From Bacteroidota bacterium (GTDB lineage: Bacteria; Bacteroidota; Bacteroidia; Palsa-965): a stretch of 45,877 nucleotides of DNA. Under the pieces are notes generated by a model that saw nothing but the letters and a program-made list of their open reading frames with translations, did no database searches and had not been told where the DNA came from. Location of the stretch: NCBI GenBank assembly GCA_013288325.1, contig JABDCB010000018.1, positions 1 through 45,877 on the forward strand, given 5' to 3'. The translations under genes and the position numbers were made by a program. Positions 36,021 through 43,671 of the stretch are shown here, one piece after another. The stretch's first letter is position 1. Every line of letters begins with the position of its first letter.

Positions 36021-37520
36021 ATGCCTAACCATAAAAACAACAGGATGTTCAATCGGGTCAAGTCCTCTCTTCTCTTGTTTCTGCTTTTATCAGCAGCAAC
36101 AGAGGCTCAGAATTTCAGCGTAAGTTTTACATCTGCAGCTTCTAGCGTTCCTTTTACCGGCAAGGTGTTTCTGTTTCTCTCTAAGGACAATAAAAAGCCA
36201 AAAGACGGAGAAGTGGGGTTGGATCATTCCGCCTACTGCAGCATATCTGTAGAAAATATAAAACCCGGAGAGTCCATTCTGTTTACCGATGCCGCCCAAT
36301 ACTACCCCGTTGCACTCTCAGGTCTGGAACGCGGGGAATATTATGTACAGGCTGTATGGGACAAGAATGAAGGCGGACGAGCTATCAGCCGTAGCCCCGG
36401 CAATATGTACAACAGTTCTGTTAAATGCACCCTGAGCAAAGACTTCAAACAAACCTTTACAATTACCTGCTCGGAGTCAGCTCCTAAAAAAACATTTACC
36501 GAAACCAAATACGCCAAAGAGGTGATTGTGCCATCGGCCCTTCTCACTTCTTTCTTCAAAAAACCAACCAGCCTCAACGCTGCTGTTATTCTGCCCAAAA
36601 GTTATGAGGATCAGCCTCAAAGACGCTATCCCGTATTATACCGGGTAAGTGGTTTCGGGGGCGATTATCACACCTTTTCAGGAAAGACCGATTTCAGCCA
36701 GCCTTTGGATACAACGGAATGTATCCGCGTTATCCTCGATGGCAATTGCCCGCTTGGCCATTCGGTATACGCCAATAGTGATAACAATGGCCCTGTGGGA
36801 GATGCCCTTACTCAGGAGTTAATCCCCTTCATTGAAAAAAACTATCGTTGCAACGAAGCCCGTTTTTTGGGCGGACACAGCAGTGGAGGCTGGACTGTAT
36901 TGTGGCTTCAGACCCAATATCCTAAAGTTTTTACGGCGTGCTGGTCCAGCTCTCCCGACCCGGTAGATTTCCGAAGCTTTCAGAAAGTGGATCTGTACAA
37001 CGACAAGAATATGTTTTATACTTCCGACAGTTCTCTGAGGAATGTGGCAACGATAGCTGGTTTTATTTCCTGGGCTACCATGAAAAGTATTTATGGAGCC
37101 GAGCATGTTATTTACCGGGGAGAGCAAATGCATTCATTTAATGCCGTATTCAGTCAGAGGAGCGCGGATGGAAACCCTGCAAGCCTGTGCAATGATCTGA
37201 CAGGTGAGATAGACCCGGCAACAGTGGCTCACTGGAAAAATTATGATATCTCCTTGCTGGTAAGGAGCAATTGGGATCAGTTAAAAAACGACTTGCAAGG
37301 TAAGGTGCGTATATCAGTTGGCAATCAGGATAATTTTTTGCTCAACTATGCCGTGCATCTTTTCGACGGGGAGATGAAAAAGCTGAATTCGGGATTTATT
37401 TTCCAATACTATCCCGGTGATCATTTCACGGTAAGCTCTCCTGAATACATGAGTACAGGCGAAAAGTTTCTGGAAGCTAAATATAATGAGTGGCTGGTAT
37501 CACACCCCTCCAAAAAGTAA
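36021..37520 (+). CDS. Secreted esterase of the esterase-D (putative esterase) family
   Basis: A 499-aa exported alpha/beta hydrolase. Signal peptide LLLFLLLSAATEAQ; an N-terminal beta domain (about 30-160, SFTSAASSVPFTGKVFLFLS); then the catalytic domain with NAAVILPKSYEDQPQRRYPVLYRVSGFGGD, oxyanion region near VILDGNCPLGHS, nucleophile S287 in GGHSSGGW, and a late His in FQYYPGDHFTV; the acid is probably in VGNQDNFL. Likely acts on esters in the periplasm or outside, such as acetylated or feruloylated glycans, but the substrate is not known. An inner ATG at 36045 is a possible alternative start. It converges on the DUF748 gene with 9 bp between stops. Confidence 0.88.
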   Translation: MPNHKNNRMFNRVKSSLLLFLLLSAATEAQNFSVSFTSAASSVPFTGKVFLFLSKDNKKPKDGEVGLDHSAYCSISVENIKPGESILFTDAAQYYPVALSGLERGEYYVQAVWDKNEGGRAISRSPGNMYNSSVKCTLSKDFKQTFTITCSESAPKKTFTETKYAKEVIVPSALLTSFFKKPTSLNAAVILPKSYEDQPQRRYPVLYRVSGFGGDYHTFSGKTDFSQPLDTTECIRVILDGNCPLGHSVYANSDNNGPVGDALTQELIPFIEKNYRCNEARFLGGHSSGGWTVLWLQTQYPKVFTACWSSSPDPVDFRSFQKVDLYNDKNMFYTSDSSLRNVATIAGFISWATMKSIYGAEHVIYRGEQMHSFNAVFSQRSADGNPASLCNDLTGEIDPATVAHWKNYDISLLVRSNWDQLKNDLQGKVRISVGNQDNFLLNYAVHLFDGEMKKLNSGFIFQYYPGDHFTVSSPEYMSTGEKFLEAKYNEWLVSHPSKK

Positions 37521-37529
37521 GGATGCCCG

Positions 37530-39875
37530 TCAGTTTAATTTAATACGATCCCTTAAACGCTCTTTTTTGTATTTCTCCCGGGGAGATTCGTCATCGAATT
37601 CCTTCATGCGATCATAAGCCTCCTTTAAGGAAGGAGGCACATCTCCGCGATACTGCATGCTGTAAAAGGAGAAGCCATTGTATGGAACACGGTTCTCCGT
37701 TTCGAATATTTTCACCCTATTGCTGACCCCTTTCTCTTTGAAACAGGCAAGGAATGCTTCTCTTCTTGCCTTGTCCAATTGACTGCACTTTGCATTGATA
37801 AAGCCCGCCCCCAATATAGCAGTACATTTATCCTGAACGGTGTATAACAATCCCGATCCCGTCTTCTTGTTCAGATATTTCACAAACAAGGTATCCTTGA
37901 TCGACATGCTCTCCACCTCCAGGGAATCTCTTTCACTCAACTTCTTGTTGTTGTTCAACACGGCCGACATATAATACCGTTTCTTTGCTTCAAATAAAAG
38001 GATGTATTCCTTTTCTTTATCCGTATATATGCGGGGATAAACAGATATCGATAAGGTGGGGGTATTCACCATCATGTCGGCAACAGCATTTAAGAATTTC
38101 TCCTGACGCCGGTATAAAAACCGCTGACGTCCTTCCCACTTCAACGTTTCATGCTCTTCTATTTCGCCTTCCGTATCTTTTACTTTTGTTCTGTAAACAG
38201 TTGTGATGGGCTTCACAACCGCGTTTCGCAGAGCATCCAGGATCACATCCCGCCAGTGCACATTGGGTTTGTTCAGATTACCTGAAATAGGGATCTGATA
38301 ATCGGTTACATTACCGGCTTCCCGTACAAAAAACATGGCAAATCGCAACGGCAGCCATTTGCTGTCTTTGTTTTTGATTCTTCTGCTGATCCGGGGGTCA
38401 ATGACAAGTATATGATTCGTACTTTCTATTATTCCACTTCTGACCTTCCAGGCGCCGCTAAATTCAAGTGTCCCTCGATCGAGCGGGAAAGAAGTATACG
38501 AAATCAAATAGGGGTTAAACAAAGTAATAGGCACTTTGTCAAAACTGTAGAACAGGTCAAAATCGGAGCTGTCTTTGGGATTAATACTCAAATTAATAAC
38601 CCCTCCACCATACGGCTTAAATCCGGTGTGGCAATAGACCTTCACGCGTGTTTTATTTTTACTGACAGAATCAGCGGTTATAAAAATCGGATTGGCGGCT
38701 ATAGAGAATTTCTCGCTGTGGGCGTAGTCGTTAAAAATCAAATTCCCGTTCCGGATAGCCAGAGAATTAACTTTATAATTACTGTGAAAGAAGTTTTTGG
38801 CAAGCGCCGCTATGTAATTACCTATTTCAACCAGCAGGTTGAACTGAGTGCTTTTGCCTGCGATTACTGCCGTACCGTTCTTTTTGTCAAACATCCGTTC
38901 CACATTATCCTTGTAGTCATATTCTTCGTATTTAAAATAAGGGCGGCTCAACGAAACCGAATCCAGGTTATATACTTTCTTTCCTGGGTTCAGTGCAAGC
39001 ACGCTCAAGGTAAAATTCTCAAACGAGGCAAAATCCTTGTTTGGAGTCTCTCCAAAATGGAAGTCGTTGATACTTACCAAACCTTTTGCCATGATGGCCT
39101 CGGCATCCGTAAAATTTCCCGTGGTATTTAATGTGGCATCCAGGCTGGCCCTGAAGTTGCCATAGTTGGACATCACTTTAAAATACTGTTCCAGGAATTT
39201 CAACTCCAGCTTATCAATCACGGCATCCAGTTTATAATCCAACGTGGCGATATTGATGGCTATGTTTCCTTTGATAGTTCCCTTTCCATTTCCCGATGCG
39301 AGCGATACAACAGCGGCTATTGTATCCGAGTTCCATTTATACCCCGGGCTCTCTATGTTGAGATGGACCACTGAATAGTTAATAGGAATCAGATTATCCC
39401 TGTAATAGAGTATCCCATCGTTGATATGTATTTTCAGGAGGCTTAGTTGCAGAGGAGGGCCTTTCTTTCCGGGCGTTTTAGCCGTAAATCGCGTGATCAG
39501 ATCATCCAGATTCAGGACGTTTCCCGTTTGTATAATGGCACTGCTGGGTTTTGTCAGGTCAATGTCACTTATTTCGTAAACCCCCGAAAACATTTTCCTC
39601 AGGTTAATATGGGCGCCCAATCCTTCTGCGGTAATAAACGTGCTGTCGCTTCCAGCTTCCCGTATGCGTAGGTTGTGGAGATAAATATATCCGGTAAAAG
39701 GATTTACATAGGCATAGCTGAGTGTTATTTCCCTTCCGGTATACTTCACATCATACTTCTCGATCAGATATTTGACGATAGGCGAAAGGAGCAGGAATAC
39801 CAACACCACAAGGGAGACAAGAATGCCTAAGGTAATAGCAATTGCTTTTTTAAACTTCCCGTGACTCTTTTTCAT
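37530..39875 (-). CDS. DUF748 / AsmA-like membrane-anchored protein
   Basis: About 781 aa. A basic N-terminus precedes one transmembrane helix (ITLGILVSLVVLVFLLLSPIVKYL), then a long periplasmic beta-rich region with AsmA-like repeats: LRIREAGSDSTFITAEGLGAHINLRKMFSG, LDDLITRF, LQLSLLKIHINDGILYYRD, and the DUF748 segment WKVRSGIIESTNHILVIDPR. AsmA-family proteins form long grooves that shuttle phospholipids between membranes; DUF748 is the group expected here. The C-terminus is strongly charged (YKKERLRDRIKLN). ATG 39875 (MKKSHGKF) is chosen over 39908 because the helix begins directly after it. Confidence 0.87.
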   Translation of the reverse strand: MKKSHGKFKKAIAITLGILVSLVVLVFLLLSPIVKYLIEKYDVKYTGREITLSYAYVNPFTGYIYLHNLRIREAGSDSTFITAEGLGAHINLRKMFSGVYEISDIDLTKPSSAIIQTGNVLNLDDLITRFTAKTPGKKGPPLQLSLLKIHINDGILYYRDNLIPINYSVVHLNIESPGYKWNSDTIAAVVSLASGNGKGTIKGNIAINIATLDYKLDAVIDKLELKFLEQYFKVMSNYGNFRASLDATLNTTGNFTDAEAIMAKGLVSINDFHFGETPNKDFASFENFTLSVLALNPGKKVYNLDSVSLSRPYFKYEEYDYKDNVERMFDKKNGTAVIAGKSTQFNLLVEIGNYIAALAKNFFHSNYKVNSLAIRNGNLIFNDYAHSEKFSIAANPIFITADSVSKNKTRVKVYCHTGFKPYGGGVINLSINPKDSSDFDLFYSFDKVPITLFNPYLISYTSFPLDRGTLEFSGAWKVRSGIIESTNHILVIDPRISRRIKNKDSKWLPLRFAMFFVREAGNVTDYQIPISGNLNKPNVHWRDVILDALRNAVVKPITTVYRTKVKDTEGEIEEHETLKWEGRQRFLYRRQEKFLNAVADMMVNTPTLSISVYPRIYTDKEKEYILLFEAKKRYYMSAVLNNNKKLSERDSLEVESMSIKDTLFVKYLNKKTGSGLLYTVQDKCTAILGAGFINAKCSQLDKARREAFLACFKEKGVSNRVKIFETENRVPYNGFSFYSMQYRGDVPPSLKEAYDRMKEFDDESPREKYKKERLRDRIKLN

Positions 39876-40036
39876 ACTCCTGTCTCTGCGGTTAATGCAG
39901 GGATACATTACCCTACTGACAGAAATACAAAGTTAGGCGGTATCGAAATCAAAGTCTTACATATTAATCGAAATTGTTACATGATTCCCATTTTGAGGGA
40001 AAGGCCATCGGGATATATAACAGTCTTTTGTAAGGA

Positions 40037-41887
40037 TTACAGACCTGGAATGGTAAAATAAAAAACAGCACCTTCATTCACTTTTGCCTCGGCCCAGATA
40101 CGGCCTCCGTGTTTGCTGATGATCCTATGTACGATCGCCAGCCCCACACCGGTGCCTTCAAAATCGTTGGAGCTGTGCAAACGTTGAAACACATTGAATA
40201 GCTTTTCTGCATAATCCATACTAAACCCTGCTCCATTATCTTTTACATAATAGATGACTCCCTCCTCCTTCTGAGTACATCCTATTTCTATTTCCGGTCG
40301 TTCTTTCCTGGATGAGTATTTAATGGCATTCGAGAGCAGATTGGTCCATACCTGATTAAGCAATGAAGGATCTCCAAATCCCGGTGCCAGGGGATGGGAA
40401 ATGACAGAGGCTTTATGCCCTGCCGACCGGCTGATTTCGGCAAGCACCCTTTCTACCATTTCGTTCATATTTATTTCCGACTTTTCCAATGCCTTTTTTC
40501 CAAGACGGGATAGCTTAAGCAGGTCTTCAATGAGGATATTCATCCGGTCGGAGTTGCTTTTTATTCCGGCAAATAAACGCCTGGCCTCTTCATCCAGTGA
40601 TGCACCATAATCTTCTTCTATTATTTTAGTATAACCGTTAATAGCCCGCAGCGGTGCTCTTAAATCGTGTGATACAGAATATGAAAATGACTCCAGCTCT
40701 TTATTAACGGATTGTAACTTGACAACATTGTCTTGCAAATCGCAGTTAAGCTGCTTAATCTTTTCGTCTGCAATTTTCTGTCCCGTAATATCCCGTTCGG
40801 TAATCGAAATCACGCTTTTCTCGCTGGCAGCATCCAGGATGGTAGCAGCAGAAAACAAGACATCAATCAGTTTACCGTGTTTGGTAATACGTTTGGCTTC
40901 CACATCCTGTAACTTTTCTCCTGCAAACAAACGCCTCCGGAGTTCTTCTGACTGAGTCTGATCAAATTCGGGGATGATATTTCCCACATTCATTTTGATC
41001 GCCTCCTTTTCCAGATATCCGTAAATATCCTTAGCTCCTTCGTTCCATGACATAATCTTCCCTTCCGTATCATGTATATAAATAGCATCGCCTGATTGCT
41101 TTACAACGGTTGCCAGGTAGTTCCTGATTTTCTCTACCTCTTTGATTTCGGTAATATCCCTGGCATTTACAAACCATTTCTCATATTTAACCACCACATT
41201 CCATTGAAGCCATTTAATACTCCTGTCTTTGCAATAGATCCGTGTTTCAAATGACAGACGCTCCTTTTCTTTCTTTTTCAGCTGCTGCACCATTCTCCTG
41301 TCTTCATCGCTGAGAAAAAATACCAGCGATGTTTCCTTTGCCTCGGAAAGGCTATAACCCAGAATGGCAGAAAATGCTTCGTTGATTTCTTCAATTTTAA
41401 ACGTTTTGGCATCAATGATTCCGATGATATCTGCCGAGTTATTAATCAGCAATGCAGACTTCTCCAGCGAATTATTCTTTTCCTGCAATTCCTTTTTCTG
41501 GAGTTGCAGCTGCAAAAGCACAGCTACTTTGGCTTTGGCTACTTCCGGATCCAGGGGTTTGAAAAGATAATCCATCCCACCCTCTTCATATCCTTTCATC
41601 ATAAACCTCCGTTCTGTACGTTCAGCCGAAGCAAAAATGATGGGGATATCTTTGGTTCTGTTATTAGATTTCAGAATCTGTGCCACTTCAAAGCCATCCA
41701 TATCCGGCATCTGTACATCCAGAATAATGAGGTCTATATCTCTGTTGAGCGTAATCTTAAGGGCGTCTTTTCCGTTATTGGCGTTTATTAAAACACGGTC
41801 GGGCGTTTCCAACAGCGTTTCAAGGGCCATCAGATTAGCCGGTTTATCATCTACGATCAATATCGTTGCCTTGTCCTTCTTAACCAT
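40037..41887 (-). CDS. Receiver-PAS-PAS histidine kinase
   Basis: A 616-aa soluble kinase. Domains: N-terminal receiver (residues 8-125, phospho-acceptor D57 region in LIILDVQMPDMDGFEV), two PAS domains (about 150-260 and 270-385, the second with IYIHDTEGKIMSWNEGAKDIYGY), a coiled linker, HisKA with H in FSYSVSHDLRAPLRAING, and HATPase (NAIKYSSR N box, GTGVGLAIVHRII). It can receive a phosphate on its own receiver and pass signals to or from the upstream kinase. It overlaps cheB by 8 bp, so it is translationally coupled and last in the operon. Confidence 0.93.
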   Translation of the reverse strand: MVKKDKATILIVDDKPANLMALETLLETPDRVLINANNGKDALKITLNRDIDLIILDVQMPDMDGFEVAQILKSNNRTKDIPIIFASAERTERRFMMKGYEEGGMDYLFKPLDPEVAKAKVAVLLQLQLQKKELQEKNNSLEKSALLINNSADIIGIIDAKTFKIEEINEAFSAILGYSLSEAKETSLVFFLSDEDRRMVQQLKKKEKERLSFETRIYCKDRSIKWLQWNVVVKYEKWFVNARDITEIKEVEKIRNYLATVVKQSGDAIYIHDTEGKIMSWNEGAKDIYGYLEKEAIKMNVGNIIPEFDQTQSEELRRRLFAGEKLQDVEAKRITKHGKLIDVLFSAATILDAASEKSVISITERDITGQKIADEKIKQLNCDLQDNVVKLQSVNKELESFSYSVSHDLRAPLRAINGYTKIIEEDYGASLDEEARRLFAGIKSNSDRMNILIEDLLKLSRLGKKALEKSEINMNEMVERVLAEISRSAGHKASVISHPLAPGFGDPSLLNQVWTNLLSNAIKYSSRKERPEIEIGCTQKEEGVIYYVKDNGAGFSMDYAEKLFNVFQRLHSSNDFEGTGVGLAIVHRIISKHGGRIWAEAKVNEGAVFYFTIPGL

Positions 41888-42455
41888 TACTACTCTTGTT
41901 TAGTTTCACTAAAAAAGCCCTGAGCTGGTCCAATGTAAAAATGTGATGAATTTTGTTGGCTGCCAGGGAGGCCAGTGGCATAACCTGAATTTCTGCCTCT
42001 TCCGGATTCTGTACGATGGCTATTCCATCTTCCCTGATTATGGCAGCCAGTCCTGCAACTCCATCGTTATTGGCTCCGGTTAGAATAATGCCCACAGATT
42101 TGTTTCTGTACACCTCCGCTGCCGATTCAAACAAGACATCGATAGAGGGCCGGCTAAAACGAACGGGCTCGTCGGATGTAAGTGAAAAGGTACGGTCGCG
42201 CTCTATCAGCAGATGATAATCGGGAGGTGCTATATAAACTACGCCTGGTTGTATCTTTTCTTTTTCATCAGCCTGCTTTACTTTTATTTTGCTTTTGCTT
42301 TGCAGCAGTTCTTCCAGCAAATCTTTCGGATCTTTTGATCTATGCTGCACCACAATAATCGGGATTGTAAAATCGGCAGGCAAATGTTCAAGCAGGTAAC
42401 CGATGGCTGTCAGTCCCCCAGCAGAAGCACCTATCACTATCACCTCGTATCTCAT
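41880..42455 (-). CDS. cheB: CheB-type methylesterase domain protein
   Basis: A 191-aa stand-alone CheB catalytic domain with no N-terminal receiver. The catalytic triad is visible: S11 in GASAGG, H38 in VVQHRS, D131 in LTGANNDGVAGL. Classical CheB removes methyl groups from chemoreceptors and is switched on by its receiver; without one, control must come from a partner. It lies 14 bp after cheR and overlaps the following kinase. Since no chemoreceptor is seen, it may act in a CheR/CheB/kinase stress-signalling unit. Confidence 0.93.
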   Translation of the reverse strand: MRYEVIVIGASAGGLTAIGYLLEHLPADFTIPIIVVQHRSKDPKDLLEELLQSKSKIKVKQADEKEKIQPGVVYIAPPDYHLLIERDRTFSLTSDEPVRFSRPSIDVLFESAAEVYRNKSVGIILTGANNDGVAGLAAIIREDGIAIVQNPEEAEIQVMPLASLAANKIHHIFTLDQLRAFLVKLNKSSNG

Positions 42456-42469
42456 ACGGTCCGTTCTCT

Positions 42470-43285
42470 TCAGCTTATTTTCATGAATATCTTTTCTTTC
42501 TTATCCACCTCTTCAAATTCTCTTCTTCTTTCGGAAAACAAAAGCGACTCCTTATTTCCCAAGCCCAGATAGCCAAATGGGCATAAGCTTTCATAAAACA
42601 GGTGTATAACTTTGTTTTGAAGATGCTGGTTAAAATAGATCATCACATTGCGGCAGATGATGAGCTGAAATTCATTGAATGATTTATCCACCGCCAGGTT
42701 ATGGGGAGAAAAAACAATGTTTTGTTTAAGCGATTTATCAAACATTACCGAATCATACTTGGCTATGTAATAATCGGAAAACGATTCCATTCCTCCCGAC
42801 TTTTGGTAATTCGTTGTATGCTGCTTCATGTTTTCTACCGGATACACTCCCTCTTTGGCTATCTGCAGCGAGTTTTGATTGATATCCGTAGCATAAATCA
42901 CCGAACGGTTCAGCAATCCTTCTTCTTTTAGGAGGATAGCTATCGAGTATACTTCTTCACCTGTGGCACAACCTGCCATCCATATTTTAATAAACGGATA
43001 GGTAGCCAGACGTTTCATTACATTTTCGCGCAGGCTGCGATAAAAAGAGGGATCGCGAAACATCTCTGTTACCGTAACAGAAATCACCCGGATAAATTCT
43101 TCAAATAGTTTCTCGTTTTGCAAAATAAGGTTTGCCAGCTCATCCAGACGCTCAATTTTACGGGCTGTCATAAAATAGATGATCCTTCTGCGCACCGATG
43201 CCTCGGCATAATCGGTAAAATCATATCCATAGCGGAAACGAATCGATTCCAGCAGTGCCTTCACATCTCCTTGTTCAATATTCAT
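42470..43285 (-). CDS. cheR: CheR-type protein-glutamate methyltransferase
   Basis: A 271-aa enzyme that methylates glutamate side chains on receptor-type proteins. The N-terminal helical domain (GDVKALLESIRFRYGYDFTDYAEASVRRRI) is the CheR_N type; the SAM-binding domain has WMAGCATGEEVYSIAILL and the late LIICRNVMIYFNQHLQ. A full-length, single-domain CheR. It sits 1 bp after the response regulator gene, so one transcript. Targets in this genome are not in the window. Confidence 0.94.
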   Translation of the reverse strand: MNIEQGDVKALLESIRFRYGYDFTDYAEASVRRRIIYFMTARKIERLDELANLILQNEKLFEEFIRVISVTVTEMFRDPSFYRSLRENVMKRLATYPFIKIWMAGCATGEEVYSIAILLKEEGLLNRSVIYATDINQNSLQIAKEGVYPVENMKQHTTNYQKSGGMESFSDYYIAKYDSVMFDKSLKQNIVFSPHNLAVDKSFNEFQLIICRNVMIYFNQHLQNKVIHLFYESLCPFGYLGLGNKESLLFSERRREFEEVDKKEKIFMKIS

Positions 43286-43286
43286 A

Positions 43287-43667
43287 TCAGCCTATCAAAT
43301 CGTTTATTTTATTCATGAGGTCGTGGAGGTCAATCGGTTTGGAAACATAATCCCAGGCTCCGTGTTCCATGCATTTCTCCTTATCCCCTTTCATGGCTCG
43401 GGCTGTTACAGCTATTACCGGAATGCTTTTGAGTATGGCATCACTTTTTAAAGCATCCAGCACTTCGTATCCATCCATTACAGGCATCATCATATCCAGC
43501 AGTATCATGTCTGCATCGGCTCCGCTTTGCAATAAACTCATGGCCAGCTCTCCGTTTTCAGCCACAATCATCTCAATCCCGAATGTTTCCAGGTAATTTT
43601 TGAGTGCAAAGGTGTTTCGCTCTTCATCATCCACCAGTAAAATGGTCTTACCCTTCAGGTTCTCCAT
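43287..43667 (-). CDS. Single-domain response regulator
   Basis: A 126-aa CheY-like receiver with all active-site parts: DDEERN acidic pair, phospho-acceptor D in MILLDMMMPVMDGYEV, T in VIAVTARAM, K in YVSKPIDLHD. No output domain. ATG 43667 (MENLKGKT) is preferred over the longer frame that would run into the upstream kinase gene; it leaves a 4-bp gap to the kinase stop. It is the natural phosphate acceptor of the multi-receiver kinase. Confidence 0.92.
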   Translation of the reverse strand: MENLKGKTILLVDDEERNTFALKNYLETFGIEMIVAENGELAMSLLQSGADADMILLDMMMPVMDGYEVLDALKSDAILKSIPVIAVTARAMKGDKEKCMEHGAWDYVSKPIDLHDLMNKINDLIG

Positions 43668-43671
43668 ATTG